Positions 24,787-34,548 are shown, numbered from the stretch's first letter. The stretch is 64,000 bases of DNA from Flagellimonas taeanensis (GCF_003584105.1 NZ_QXFO01000027.1:310001-374000); one strand, 5' to 3'. Numbers and translations: made by a program. Notes: generated by a model not told the origin, from the letters alone.

Positions 24787-24996
24787 ATGAGTGTTATTTA
24801 TGTGTTGTTGGCCATCAGCATTTCAGTGGCAGTGGTCTTTTTTGCAGCATTTGTCCTATCGGTCAGGAAAGGACAGTATGATGACACCTATACCCCTTCG
24901 GTACGCATGCTCTTTGAGGATGAGGTAGTGGGGGAGGCCAACGGACCCGATCAGATCAAACAAAAAAATCAAACAGAAAATAGTACAAACCAATAA
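24787..24996 (+). CDS. ccoS: CcoS, cbb3 oxidase assembly protein
   Basis: A 69-residue protein with one N-terminal membrane helix (~4-26) followed by the RKGQYDDTYTPSVRMLFEDE segment found in CcoS/FixS. It is needed for putting haem b and copper into CcoN in other bacteria. It lies 2 bp before ccoNO and downstream of its own Fnr-type promoter. Confidence 0.9.
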   Translation: MSVIYVLLAISISVAVVFFAAFVLSVRKGQYDDTYTPSVRMLFEDEVVGEANGPDQIKQKNQTENSTNQ

Positions 24997-24998
24997 AT

Positions 24999-27203
24999 AT
25001 GGAAATACAGCAGTTCCGCTACGATAACAAAATCGTGCAAAAGTTCTTGTACGCCACCATGCTATGGGGCGTGGTAGGTATGGCCGTGGGGCTTTTACTG
25101 GCCTTCATGTTCTTGTTCCCGAATGTTACGGAAGGTATCCCGTGGTTGAGTTTTGGGCGTTTGCGTCCCCTGCATACCAATGCGGTGATCTTTGCGTTCG
25201 TGGGCAACGCCATCTTTGCGGGGGTATATTATTCTACCCAACGCCTGCTCAAGGCCAGGATGTTCAGTGATTTTCTGAGCAATTTTAATTTCTGGGGCTG
25301 GCAGTTGATCATTGTGGCCGCGGCCATTACGCTGCCTTTGGGGTACACCACTTCCAAGGAGTATGCCGAGCTGGAGTGGCCCATAGATTTAGCTATTGCC
25401 GTGGTCTGGGTCGTTTTTGGATGGAACCTTATCGGCACCATCCTCAAAAGAAGACAAAGACACCTTTATGTGGCCATTTGGTTCTATCTGGCCACCTTTG
25501 TTACCGTTGCGGTACTCCATATATTCAACAGTTTGGAGCTTCCCGTCACGGCCCTAAAAAGCTATTCGGTCTATGCCGGGGTACAGGATGCACTGGTACA
25601 ATGGTGGTACGGGCACAATGCCGTTGCCTTTTTCTTGACCACACCTTTCTTGGGGCTGATGTACTATTTCGTGCCCAAAGCGGCCAATAGGCCCATTTAC
25701 TCCTATAGGTTGTCCATCGTCCACTTTTGGTCCCTCATATTCATTTATATCTGGGCAGGACCACACCACCTTCTGTATTCTTCCCTGCCTGATTGGGCAC
25801 AGAACTTGGGGGTTGTGTTCTCCGTGATGTTGATTGCTCCCTCTTGGGGAGGTATGATCAACGGACTGTTGACCCTTCGTGGGGTATGGGACAAGGTGCG
25901 TACCGATGCCACTCTAAAATTTATGGTGGTCGCCATTACAGGATACGGTATGGCCACTTTTGAAGGACCAATGCTCTCGTTGAAAAACGTGAATGCCATT
26001 GCCCACTTCAGTGACTGGATCATTGCGCACGTACACGTAGGTGCCTTGGCCTGGAACGGCTTCCTTACCTTTGGTATGGTCTATTGGTTGGTGCCCAGAA
26101 TGTTCAAGGCCGATCTACATTCCAAAGGACTGGCCAATTTCCATTTCTGGATCGGCACCTTGGGTATTGTACTCTACACACTGCCCATGTATGTGGCTGG
26201 TTTTACCCAAGCCTTAATGTGGAAAGATTTTAACCCAGATGGAACCTTGGTGTACGGTAACTTTTTGGAAACCGTATCCCAGATCATACCGATGTACTGG
26301 ATGAGGGCCATTGGTGGAAGCCTCTATATTTTGGGAGTGTTTGTGATGCTCTACAATGTGGTTAGGACCATCAAATCCGGTAGTAAGGTGGAAGACGAAT
26401 TGGTGGAGGCACCGGCATTGGCACGTGTTTCCAAAAGAAGGGTGGCCGGCGAAACCTTCCACAACTGGTTGGAGAGAAAACCGGTGCAGTTGACCATTTT
26501 GGCCACCATTGCCATCTTGATCGGGGGAATCGTACAGATTGTTCCCACCATTTTGGTGAAATCCAATATCCCGACCATCTCCAGTGTGAAACCCTATACC
26601 CCCCTGGAATTGGAAGGCCGTGACCTCTATATTCGCGAAGGCTGTGTAGGATGCCACTCCCAAATGATCAGGCCTTTCCGAAGTGAGGTAGAGCGTTACG
26701 GGGAATATGCCAAAGCAGGTGAGTTTGTGTATGACCATCCTTTCCTTTGGGGAAGTAAGCGTACAGGTCCCGACCTGCTCAGAGTGGGTGGTAAGTATTC
26801 TGATAACTGGCACCTGAACCATATGTACGATCCACAGAGTACATCCGCAGGCTCCATTATGCCTTCCTACGAATGGTTGGTGAGGGACGAACACGACAGG
26901 AGCAATGTGCAGGCCAAGATGGAAACCATGGTGAAATTGGGTGTTCCCTATACCGATGAAGATATCGCCAATGCATCGCAGACCATGGCAGAGCAAGCGG
27001 AAAAAATAGAGAAAAGCCTATATGCGGACCCAGAGTTTGTCAAGACCTATGAGGCGGACAAAAAATATGCCGAGGAAAACGGGTTGGACTTTGTGCAGAT
27101 GCGCGACCGAGAGATTGTTGCCCTTATCGCCTACCTACAACGTTTGGGCACGGACATCAAGATAAAGGAAACAGGTGAACTGTTATCAGAAAATAAAGAC
27201 TAA
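24999..27203 (+). CDS. ccoN: Fused CcoN-CcoO, cbb3-type cytochrome c oxidase subunits I and II
   Basis: This 734-residue protein fuses the catalytic subunit CcoN (~1-470, about 12 helices with haem and copper histidines, e.g. GHNAVAFF and HVHVGALAWN) to CcoO (~490-734). CcoO has a membrane anchor and one haem c site: CVGCH at 549-553, with the distal Met in SIMPSYEWL near 620. The fusion is normal for Bacteroidetes. The enzyme reduces oxygen to water at very low oxygen concentration and pumps protons. Downstream subunits follow in the same operon. Confidence 0.95.
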   Translation: MEIQQFRYDNKIVQKFLYATMLWGVVGMAVGLLLAFMFLFPNVTEGIPWLSFGRLRPLHTNAVIFAFVGNAIFAGVYYSTQRLLKARMFSDFLSNFNFWGWQLIIVAAAITLPLGYTTSKEYAELEWPIDLAIAVVWVVFGWNLIGTILKRRQRHLYVAIWFYLATFVTVAVLHIFNSLELPVTALKSYSVYAGVQDALVQWWYGHNAVAFFLTTPFLGLMYYFVPKAANRPIYSYRLSIVHFWSLIFIYIWAGPHHLLYSSLPDWAQNLGVVFSVMLIAPSWGGMINGLLTLRGVWDKVRTDATLKFMVVAITGYGMATFEGPMLSLKNVNAIAHFSDWIIAHVHVGALAWNGFLTFGMVYWLVPRMFKADLHSKGLANFHFWIGTLGIVLYTLPMYVAGFTQALMWKDFNPDGTLVYGNFLETVSQIIPMYWMRAIGGSLYILGVFVMLYNVVRTIKSGSKVEDELVEAPALARVSKRRVAGETFHNWLERKPVQLTILATIAILIGGIVQIVPTILVKSNIPTISSVKPYTPLELEGRDLYIREGCVGCHSQMIRPFRSEVERYGEYAKAGEFVYDHPFLWGSKRTGPDLLRVGGKYSDNWHLNHMYDPQSTSAGSIMPSYEWLVRDEHDRSNVQAKMETMVKLGVPYTDEDIANASQTMAEQAEKIEKSLYADPEFVKTYEADKKYAEENGLDFVQMRDREIVALIAYLQRLGTDIKIKETGELLSENKD

Positions 27204-27217
27204 AATCTAACAAAGCC

Positions 27218-27406
27218 ATGTTGAAATTTGTAAAGAACCATATGGAGACCATTGACGGGGTAGCAAATTACCCCATGATCTCCCTGCTTATATTCTTTGT
27301 TTTCTTCGTTCTGTTGTTCTGGTGGGTCTTCACTGCAACAAAAGAGCACATAAGGGAAATGGAGGAACTGCCATTGGATAACAACGACCAACAACATAAA
27401 CCGTAA
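27218..27406 (+). CDS. ccoQ: CcoQ-like small subunit of cbb3 oxidase
   Basis: A 62-residue protein with a single membrane helix (~22-41, LLIFFVFFVLLFWWVF) and a short charged tail, positioned between ccoNO and ccoP as CcoQ/FixQ is. CcoQ stabilises the CcoP contact in other species. Assigned mainly by position, size and topology. Confidence 0.8.
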   Translation: MLKFVKNHMETIDGVANYPMISLLIFFVFFVLLFWWVFTATKEHIREMEELPLDNNDQQHKP

Positions 27407-27410
27407 TATT

Positions 27411-28355
27411 ATGAGCACAAGAACACCTTGGTGGATACGTATACCCGTTCTATTCTTCTTGATCTTCGGATTGATGGAATATTTTATCGACTCCGGTGAC
27501 CAACCCGCCATCATTGCATACCCGATCACACAACTGTTCCTGCTGTTGATCTTGATGATACTCATTGCTATAGAACTCATTTTGAGTTCCATCGAAAATG
27601 TGATGTTTCAAACCCTCACGGAAGAAGGTAAGCAACGCTACCTGGCCAAGAAGACCAAAAAAGTGGAATGGAAATGGGCCAAGAACCTTATGAAGAACCT
27701 TACCAAGAGCCGGGCGGTGGATCGTGAAGAAGAGATTATCCTGGACCACGATTACGATGGCATCCGAGAGCTGGACAATGTCCTGCCGCCATGGTGGGTG
27801 TATCTTTTTTATGGTACCATCATTTTTGGTGTCATCTATCTAGTGAGGTTCCATGTGATAGGTGACTATACCCAAAAGGAAGAATTTGAACAGGAAATGG
27901 CACAGGCAAAGATGGCCATAGAAGAATACAAGAAAACAGCAAAGGACCTAGTGGATGCCAGCACAGTGGAATTTTTGTCCGAAGCTTCGGACCTAAGTGC
28001 CGGGGAGAAAATATTCCAGTCAAACTGTGTGGCCTGTCACATGGCCGATGGTGGAGGGGGGATAGGCCCTAACCTGACCGACCAATATTGGATTTTGGGA
28101 GGGGGCATCAAGAACGTGTTCAACACCATTTCCGAAGGAGGCCGGGACGGTAAGGGTATGATTGCCTGGAAACAGAACCTGAAGCCCGCTGAAATTGCCC
28201 AAGTGGCCAGCTATGTGCTGACATTGGGAGGTACGGCACCGGCAAATCCCAAGGCTCCCGAAGGTGATATTTGGGTAGATCCCGATGCACCACAATCTTC
28301 CGAACCTGCTCCTGGACAGCAAGTATCGGATACTACGGAAGTTGCCGTGGAATGA
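27411..28355 (+). CDS. ccoP: CcoP, cbb3 oxidase cytochrome c subunit (single haem)
   Basis: A 314-residue subunit with helices at ~10-30, ~40-58 and ~125-145 (PPWWVYLFYGTIIFG), then one class I cytochrome c domain. The haem site is CVACH at ~206-210 and the axial Met is probably in MIAWKQNL near 250. Proteobacterial CcoP normally has two haems; the one-haem form with extra N-terminal helices is usual in Bacteroidetes. The tail is rich in Pro and Glu. It delivers electrons to CcoNO. Confidence 0.93.
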   Translation: MSTRTPWWIRIPVLFFLIFGLMEYFIDSGDQPAIIAYPITQLFLLLILMILIAIELILSSIENVMFQTLTEEGKQRYLAKKTKKVEWKWAKNLMKNLTKSRAVDREEEIILDHDYDGIRELDNVLPPWWVYLFYGTIIFGVIYLVRFHVIGDYTQKEEFEQEMAQAKMAIEEYKKTAKDLVDASTVEFLSEASDLSAGEKIFQSNCVACHMADGGGGIGPNLTDQYWILGGGIKNVFNTISEGGRDGKGMIAWKQNLKPAEIAQVASYVLTLGGTAPANPKAPEGDIWVDPDAPQSSEPAPGQQVSDTTEVAVE

Positions 28356-28398
28356 TTCCTTCATGGGAAAACGGTCCAGAAATCTATAGAAAAACGCA

Positions 28399-29808
28399 AT
28401 GGAAGAGAATTTTAGGGATTCCATAGGAACCATCACAAAAGAAGGCAAACGGGCCTGGATATTTCCCAAAAAGCCCAGTGGTAGGTTTTACGACTACCGA
28501 AAGTATGTCAGTTACACCCTGCTCATCTTCTTGTTGGTGGCCCCCTTCGTGAAGATTAACGGACACCAATTTCTGATGTTCAATGTTCTGGAACGCCGTT
28601 TCAACATATTTGGACTTCCGTTTTGGCCCCAGGACTTTCACTTGGTGGTGGTGTCCATGATCATTGGGGTTGTTTTCATTGCCCTGTTCACAGTGGCCTA
28701 CGGACGCATTTTCTGCGGATGGATGTGCCCCCAGACCATTTTTCTGGAAATGGTCTTCCGCCGTATCGAATATTGGATCGATGGGGACCGGGGCGCCCAA
28801 ATGCGGTTGGCCAAAGCTCCATGGAACAAGGAAAAGATCATGAAAAGGGCACTGAAGTGGACCGTTTTTTTCATCATTTCCTTTGTGATCGCAAACATTT
28901 TCCTGGCCTATTTGATAGGAAGCGACAAACTGATCGGGTACATTACCGATGGTCCATTGGCCCATATCGGTACCATGGTTCCTTTGTTGATCTTTACCGG
29001 GGTCTTTTATTTTATTTTTGCATGGTTCCGGGAACAGGTCTGTATCATAGCCTGCCCCTACGGAAGACTTCAAGGGGTGTTGCTGGACAATAAATCCATT
29101 GTAGTAGCCTATGACCATAAGAGAGGTGAGGCCGAAAACGGTCGCAAGAAGTTCAGGAAAAATGAAGACCGCGAGGCCCTCGGTTTTGGGGATTGCATCG
29201 ATTGCTTCCAATGCGTCAATGTTTGTCCCACGGGAATAGACATCCGCAATGGAACACAGTTGGAGTGCGTGAATTGCACCGCCTGTATCGACGAGTGTGA
29301 CCATATCATGGACAGTATCGATAAGCCTAGGGGGCTTATTCGCTATGCCAGTGAAGATGAAATCACTAAAAAGGCCAAGTTCAAGTTTACACCCCGCATG
29401 AAAGGATATACCGCCGTCCTTACGGTCTTGATCGGTATTTTGATCGGGATGCTGTTTTTGAGAAATGAACTGGAAGCCAATGTGTTGCGATTGCCTGGAC
29501 AGCTCTATGAGCGAAAGGAGAACAACATTATCAGCAATGTGTACACCTATAAATTGATGAACAAGACCAGCAAGGATATCGAGGAGGTTTCCTTCAAGTT
29601 GATGTCGCACAAGGGCGAGATAAAAATGGTGTCCCAGGATCGGTTCACCGTTCCGGCAGAACAGCTTATTGGGGGAACCCTTTTTATAGAGATCAACAGC
29701 TCGGCATTGACTGGGGACAAAGACAAATTGAAGATAGGGATATACAGTGGGGACGAGCTCATCGAAACAACGGTGACCCAGTTTTTGGCACCACGGAGTT
29801 ACAACTAA
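28399..29808 (+). CDS. ccoG: CcoG, cbb3 oxidase accessory iron-sulfur protein
   Basis: A 469-residue membrane protein with about five helices and two 4Fe-4S ferredoxin-type clusters. Cys motifs are CGWMCP near 110, CIIACPYGRLQG near 217, then CIDCFQCVNVCP and CVNCTACIDEC at ~270-305. The C-terminal ~120 residues form an immunoglobulin-like periplasmic domain. CcoG is thought to reduce copper during cbb3 assembly. It follows ccoP by 43 bp. Confidence 0.92.
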   Translation: MEENFRDSIGTITKEGKRAWIFPKKPSGRFYDYRKYVSYTLLIFLLVAPFVKINGHQFLMFNVLERRFNIFGLPFWPQDFHLVVVSMIIGVVFIALFTVAYGRIFCGWMCPQTIFLEMVFRRIEYWIDGDRGAQMRLAKAPWNKEKIMKRALKWTVFFIISFVIANIFLAYLIGSDKLIGYITDGPLAHIGTMVPLLIFTGVFYFIFAWFREQVCIIACPYGRLQGVLLDNKSIVVAYDHKRGEAENGRKKFRKNEDREALGFGDCIDCFQCVNVCPTGIDIRNGTQLECVNCTACIDECDHIMDSIDKPRGLIRYASEDEITKKAKFKFTPRMKGYTAVLTVLIGILIGMLFLRNELEANVLRLPGQLYERKENNIISNVYTYKLMNKTSKDIEEVSFKLMSHKGEIKMVSQDRFTVPAEQLIGGTLFIEINSSALTGDKDKLKIGIYSGDELIETTVTQFLAPRSYN

Positions 29809-29820
29809 AAATCTATTGCA

Positions 29821-30267
29821 ATGAAAATAAATTGGGGAACGGGAATCGTATTGGCATTTATCGGCTTCATTGCCTTCATACTCTATTTTGTGGTCAGGAT
29901 GAGCACCGATGATAGGGCCAACCACGATTTGGTCACGGAAGAATACTATAAAAAGGAATTGACATACCAACAGGATATGGACGCTTCGAGGGCTGCCACC
30001 GAAATGGATGCCAATCTCAAAGTGGAGAAAACCGATGAAGGGCTGATGGTCTATTTCCCCGAACGTTTTGATCCCAAGGAAATTACGGGCACAGTGTCCC
30101 TGTACAGACCGTCCAACAAGCATTTGGATACAGACTTTCCCATAAGTTTGTCCAAAACGCATTTGCTCATACCTGACAATCGTTTGGTGGGCGGTCGCTG
30201 GGACATTATCGTGAAATGGCAGTACGGCGGACAAGACTTTTTTCATAAACAGAAACTGATATACTGA
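29821..30267 (+). CDS. ccoH: CcoH/FixH-like assembly protein
   Basis: A 148-residue protein with one N-terminal helix (~8-27, IVLAFIGFIAFILYFVV) and a periplasmic FixH-type domain (EYYKKELTYQQDMDAS at ~41-56, and a beta-rich end with LVGGRWDIIVKWQY). CcoH interacts with CcoN and CcoP during assembly. It lies 12 bp after ccoG and 2 bp before the next gene. Confidence 0.88.
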   Translation: MKINWGTGIVLAFIGFIAFILYFVVRMSTDDRANHDLVTEEYYKKELTYQQDMDASRAATEMDANLKVEKTDEGLMVYFPERFDPKEITGTVSLYRPSNKHLDTDFPISLSKTHLLIPDNRLVGGRWDIIVKWQYGGQDFFHKQKLIY

Positions 30268-30269
30268 CC

Positions 30270-30980
30270 ATGTTGACATCGGCCTTGGTTCTGGGAATTT
30301 TGGGAAGCCTGCATTGCTTGGGCATGTGCGGCCCCATCGCTTTTATGTTGCCCTTGGACCGGACGAACAACTTCAAAAAGACAGCTCAGCTTTTCATATA
30401 CCATACCGGCAGGCTGCTGGCCTATGGGACAATAGGCCTGATCTTCGGATTTTTGGGAAAAGGACTTTCCTTGTTTGGCATACAGCAAAAGTTGTCCATA
30501 GGGATCGGTGTCCTTATGATCATATTGGTATTGGTGCCGGGCAACTTTTTGAACGGGCATCGAATTTTCCGCCCCATCTATTCCCTTTTGGGAAAAGCAA
30601 AGTCCAAGCTTGGGACAGAGCTCCAAAAAAAGACTCCAGACGCCTTCCTTACCATAGGGTTCCTTAATGGTTTTTTGCCCTGCGGATTGGTCTATATGGC
30701 CTTGCTGGGTGCCACCGCCTTGGCGACTCCATTGCAAGGAGGGCTCTATATGGTGCTCTTTGGGCTGGGGACGGTTCCCTTGATGTCCGCAGTGGTCTAT
30801 TCCAAGGGACTGTTCCGAAATTCGATACGGGCAAAAATGCAAAAATTGGTCCCTGTATTTGTGGTGATCATCGGTGTTTTGTTTATTGTACGTGGACTGG
30901 GACTGGGGATTCCCTATGTGTCCCCCAAACCGGCACCGGCCCATTCGGTTACAGCAGGCATCGAATGCCATCAACCTTAA
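30270..30980 (+). CDS. TauE/SafE-like (UreH domain) membrane protein of the cco operon
   Basis: A 236-residue protein with about six helices and the motif LGSLHCLGMCGPIAF (~10-24), whose His-Cys-Cys arrangement recurs in transporters next to cbb3 genes. Annotated in relatives as sulfite exporter TauE/SafE or urease accessory UreH. The operon position suggests a role in metal supply or electron transfer for oxidase assembly rather than sulfite export. Residues FLNGFLPCGLVYMAL (~130-145) form a second conserved Pro-Cys-Gly turn. Confidence 0.75.
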   Translation: MLTSALVLGILGSLHCLGMCGPIAFMLPLDRTNNFKKTAQLFIYHTGRLLAYGTIGLIFGFLGKGLSLFGIQQKLSIGIGVLMIILVLVPGNFLNGHRIFRPIYSLLGKAKSKLGTELQKKTPDAFLTIGFLNGFLPCGLVYMALLGATALATPLQGGLYMVLFGLGTVPLMSAVVYSKGLFRNSIRAKMQKLVPVFVVIIGVLFIVRGLGLGIPYVSPKPAPAHSVTAGIECHQP

Positions 30981-30992
30981 AAATCATCAAAA

Positions 30993-32261
30993 GTGAAAAT
31001 AACAACAGCTGAAGAAGCGGTAAGTATTGTAAAATCTGGGGACAGGGTGTTTTTCCAAGGAGCGGCCATGACCCCTAACATCATTATTGATGCCCTCTGC
31101 GATAGGCACCAGGAGCTCGAGAATGTGGAGATCGTGTCCATACACACAGAAGGGGAGGCCAGATATGCCACCGCTCCGTGCAATACCAGTTTTAAATTGA
31201 ACAGTTTGTTCGTGGGCGGCAATGTCCGCAAGTTCGTCAATGAGTTCAGGGGGGATTATGTGCCCATTTTCTTGAGTGAGATCCATTTGCTCTTCCGTAG
31301 AAAAATCCTTCCCTTGGATGTTGCATTTATTCAGGTTTCACCTCCCGATAAGCACGGATTTTGCTCCTTGGGGGTGTCGGTGGATGTGACCCTGCCCGCC
31401 ATTGAAATGGCGAAGACGGTTGTGGCGCAGATCAATCCACAAGTGCCAAGGAGCCATGGGGATGGGATAATCCATATCGATCGGATACACTTTGCCGTTG
31501 AGGTGGACCAGCCCATCCATGAGCACGAGCCCACGGAGATTTCCGAAGTGGAACAACAGATTGGGGGGCATGTAGCTTCTTTGATCGAGGATGGGGCCAC
31601 CCTTCAAATGGGCATCGGGAACATTCCCAATGCCGTACTGTCCAATCTGGGCAACCATAAAAGATTGGGCATACACACCGAAATGTTCTCCGATGGGGTA
31701 TTGCCACTCATCCAGCAGGGAATCATCACCGGAGAGGAAAAAAGGGTGAAACAAGGTAAGGTGGTGAGCTGCTTTGCCGTAGGATCAAGGGCCCTTTATG
31801 ATTTTATCGACGACAATCCTCTCTGTGATTTCAAAGAGGCGGCCTATACCAATGATACGGCGGTGATCCGAAAAAATCCAAAGGTAACGGCCATCAACAG
31901 TGCCATTGAGATAGACATTACCGGACAGGTCTGTGCCGATACCATTGGGAGCCGACAATTTTCAGGTGTTGGCGGACAAATGGACTTTATCAGGGGAGCA
32001 TCCCTTTCCGATGGGGGAAAACCCATATTTGCTATGCCGTCCATTACTAATAAGGGGGTATCGAAAATTGTTCCCTACCTGAAGCAAGGGGCCGGTGTGA
32101 CCACTACTAGGGCACACGTCCATTATGTGGCCACGGAGTATGGTGTGGTGGATCTTTATGGGAAAAACCTACAGCAACGGGCCAGTGCCTTGATCTCCAT
32201 TGCCCACCCCGATCATAGGGAAGCCTTGCAAAAAATGGCCTATGAAAGGTTCAATGGATAG
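30993..32261 (+). CDS. Acetyl-CoA hydrolase / CoA-transferase family protein
   Basis: A 422-residue protein of the family that holds acetyl-CoA hydrolase, 4-hydroxybutyrate CoA-transferase and succinyl-CoA:acetate CoA-transferase. The oxyanion loop is MGIGNIPNAVL (206-216) and the catalytic glutamate is Glu230 in IHTEMFSDG. The start is GTG at 30993, 12 bp after the previous gene, so it is read out from the cco operon. In a low-oxygen setting it could release acetate with energy conservation. Exact substrates cannot be told from the sequence. Confidence 0.85.
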   Translation: MKITTAEEAVSIVKSGDRVFFQGAAMTPNIIIDALCDRHQELENVEIVSIHTEGEARYATAPCNTSFKLNSLFVGGNVRKFVNEFRGDYVPIFLSEIHLLFRRKILPLDVAFIQVSPPDKHGFCSLGVSVDVTLPAIEMAKTVVAQINPQVPRSHGDGIIHIDRIHFAVEVDQPIHEHEPTEISEVEQQIGGHVASLIEDGATLQMGIGNIPNAVLSNLGNHKRLGIHTEMFSDGVLPLIQQGIITGEEKRVKQGKVVSCFAVGSRALYDFIDDNPLCDFKEAAYTNDTAVIRKNPKVTAINSAIEIDITGQVCADTIGSRQFSGVGGQMDFIRGASLSDGGKPIFAMPSITNKGVSKIVPYLKQGAGVTTTRAHVHYVATEYGVVDLYGKNLQQRASALISIAHPDHREALQKMAYERFNG

Positions 32262-32282
32262 AACAAGAAAAATCACAAATGA

Positions 32283-32315
32283 AAAGGGGGCAACTTTAGT
32301 TGCCCCCTTTTTTTA
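32283..32315 (+). terminator. Terminator of the cco operon
   Basis: AAAGGGGGCAAC and GTTGCCCCCTTT form a 12-bp stem with a TTTA loop and a following T-run, 22 bp after the CoA-transferase stop. It also faces the end of the converging universal stress gene. Confidence 0.95.
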
Positions 32316-32349
32316 TCCGCTTGCGTAGTACCAATCAGACGTGTAACCC

Positions 32350-33171
32350 TTAAATCTTAAAGGTTATCACTGGGGTTTTGGAATGATTGGCAATGTCTTC
32401 GCCTATGCTGCCCATGAAAAAATGGGATAGCCCCCTTCTGCCATGGGTCGGAATGCCGATGAGGTCGGCAGGTATTTTTTCGCTATAGTTGAGCACTCCT
32501 TTTTCTACGGTATAATCGTTATGGATGTCCACGCCGAGGCCCAATTTGGCATCGTTAAGGAACTTTGAGATCTTGGCATAGGCATCATCGGTGCTCAAGA
32601 ATTCATCCCCTGGGGTATTGATGTACACCAAATGGAACTCAGCATTGAGGAGGTCCGCCATTTCTTTGGCCTTTTTGAGGGCAGGAATGCTCTCTTCCTC
32701 AAAGTCGCTGGCAAAAACAAAGTTCTTGGTCTTGAAATCCTCAACATCCCCTTTAATGACCAATACGGGAACATCCGAAGTGCGGACCACACGCTCTGTG
32801 TTGGAACCGATGAAGATCTCTTGCAGTCCATCGGCACCGTGTGACCCCATTACGACCAGGTCCGCGGCATGCTTTTTGGCCACTTCGTTCACTTCGCTGA
32901 ACACTTTGTAATGTTTGATCACGGGCGTTATCTTCAGGTTCTTCAAGTAAGGTTTCTCCAAGAATTCGGCAAACCTTTTTTCCCCGATCTTGATGAGGTG
33001 GACCACCTGCTCTTGGGAAATATATCCCGATTCTGCCATTATTGCCGGGGATAGCTCCAGCATGTGGAGCACCAACAGTTCTGCATTGTGCTCCTTGGCC
33101 AGGGAAGCGGCCACCTTGAGGGCCTTTTCGGATTGGTCCGAAAAATCGACGGGTACGATTATGCTTTTCAT
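32350..33171 (-). CDS. Universal stress protein (tandem UspA domains), downstream of hemN
   Basis: A 273-residue two-domain UspA protein: SIIVPVDFSDQSEKAL at the start, with nucleotide-loop motifs GSHGADGLQEIFIGSNTERVV (first domain) and GIPTHGRRGLSHFFMGSI (second). It follows hemN by 18 bp on the same strand, so it is under the hemN Fnr-type promoter. Co-expression with haem synthesis supports a low-oxygen stress role. Confidence 0.9.
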   Translation of the reverse strand: MKSIIVPVDFSDQSEKALKVAASLAKEHNAELLVLHMLELSPAIMAESGYISQEQVVHLIKIGEKRFAEFLEKPYLKNLKITPVIKHYKVFSEVNEVAKKHAADLVVMGSHGADGLQEIFIGSNTERVVRTSDVPVLVIKGDVEDFKTKNFVFASDFEEESIPALKKAKEMADLLNAEFHLVYINTPGDEFLSTDDAYAKISKFLNDAKLGLGVDIHNDYTVEKGVLNYSEKIPADLIGIPTHGRRGLSHFFMGSIGEDIANHSKTPVITFKI

Positions 33172-33189
33172 TTTTTTGCTTTTTTTAGG

Positions 33190-34548
33190 TTAAACGGTCA
33201 TGGAAAATATCCGGGTATCTGGTTTCTTTCTTTGCAATTTTAAGTCGAATGCCATGCTGATGTTCCTGATAAAAGGGCGTCCCATTTCAGTCACTTTGAT
33301 ATGGTCTTGCCCCAGTTCCACCAGACCATCAACTTTTAGTTCCGACAAATTTTCGAGGATGGCACCAAAATCGACCACTTCCTCTTCCTCGGGTCCCCAT
33401 TGGGTATAGAACTGGCACATGATGTTCAGAATGTGCTGTCTCAGGATTTGATCCTCAGCACTCAGAATGTGTCCTTTAAAAATAGGAATAACCCCGTGAG
33501 AAACCAAATCTGCGTATTCTTCGATGCTTTTTACATTTTGGGCAAAGCCGTACCAGCTGTCACTGATGCTGGAAACCCCTAGACCGATCATCAGTTTGGT
33601 CTTGGAAGGGGTGTATCCCATGAAGTTTCTGTGCAAGGAGCCGTTTATGTAGGCCTTGTACAGATCATCTGTCGGGAGGGCGAAATGGTCCATCCCCACA
33701 TCCTTGTACCCAAATTGGGACAACATTCTCTTTCCCATTTGATATTGTGCCCTTTTTTCCACGGGGGATGGTAGGTCGGATTCCATATAGCCTCTTTGGC
33801 CGTTCCCTTTGATCCAAGGGACGTGGGCGTAACTGTAGAAGGCGATCCTATCGGGCTTGAGGGCATTGGTCTTCATGATGGTTTCCTCCACATTGGCACA
33901 ATCCTGAAAGGGTAGGCCATAAATGATGTCGTGCCCGACCGAGGTATAACCGATCTCTCTGGCCCACTCGGTCACATTTTTTACATTTTCAAAAGGCTGC
34001 ATCCGGTTTATGGCACGTTGCACGGTCAGGTTATAGTCCTGCACACCGAAGCAGACCCTTCTGAACCCTACATCATAAAGGGCCTGTAGGTGCGCTTTGG
34101 TCGTATTATTGGGATGTCCTTCAAAGCTGAACTCGATATCCTTGGCTTTTTTGCCAAGTCTAAGGATACCATTTACCAGCATCTTTAGGTGTTCCGGGCT
34201 AAAGAACGTTGGGGTGCCCCCTCCCAAATGTAGTTCCTTTATCAGGGGTCTGGAACCCAATATATCACAGTAGAGCTCCCATTCCTTCAATACATTTTGT
34301 ATATAGGGAAGTTCCAGTTCGTGTCTTTTGGTGATGCGCTTGTGGCAACCGCAGAAGGTGCAGAGGCTCTCGCAAAAAGGGAGATGTATGTAAATGCTGA
34401 TTCCTTCATCGGAGCTTTCTTGGAAAGCCCTAAGGATAGTGGACCTCCATTGTTTTTCAGAAAAACTGTCCAGGTCCCAATAAGGTACTGTGGGGTAACT
34501 GGTGTATCTGGGGCCGGGAACATTATATTTTTGAACTAGATGGCACAT
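33190..34548 (-). CDS. hemN: Oxygen-independent coproporphyrinogen III oxidase HemN
   Basis: A 452-residue radical SAM enzyme that converts coproporphyrinogen III to protoporphyrinogen IX without oxygen. The Cys59-Cys63-Cys66-Cys68 motif (CESLCTFCGC) includes the fourth Cys typical of true HemN. PGPRYTSYPT (11-20) is the HemN N-terminal signature and LGGGTPTF binds SAM. The C-terminal HemN domain ends near 440. This gives haem for the cbb3 oxidase at low oxygen. A strong Fnr-type promoter is upstream at 34575-34617. Confidence 0.95.
   Translation of the reverse strand: MCHLVQKYNVPGPRYTSYPTVPYWDLDSFSEKQWRSTILRAFQESSDEGISIYIHLPFCESLCTFCGCHKRITKRHELELPYIQNVLKEWELYCDILGSRPLIKELHLGGGTPTFFSPEHLKMLVNGILRLGKKAKDIEFSFEGHPNNTTKAHLQALYDVGFRRVCFGVQDYNLTVQRAINRMQPFENVKNVTEWAREIGYTSVGHDIIYGLPFQDCANVEETIMKTNALKPDRIAFYSYAHVPWIKGNGQRGYMESDLPSPVEKRAQYQMGKRMLSQFGYKDVGMDHFALPTDDLYKAYINGSLHRNFMGYTPSKTKLMIGLGVSSISDSWYGFAQNVKSIEEYADLVSHGVIPIFKGHILSAEDQILRQHILNIMCQFYTQWGPEEEEVVDFGAILENLSELKVDGLVELGQDHIKVTEMGRPFIRNISMAFDLKLQRKKPDTRIFSMTV

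Noticed and set aside
28384..30279. A 631-codon open frame on the minus strand through ccoG and ccoH
   Set aside because: It is antisense to two well-supported genes with strong family motifs, its translation has no recognisable domain, and long antisense frames are expected where codon use leaves the opposite frame free of stops.
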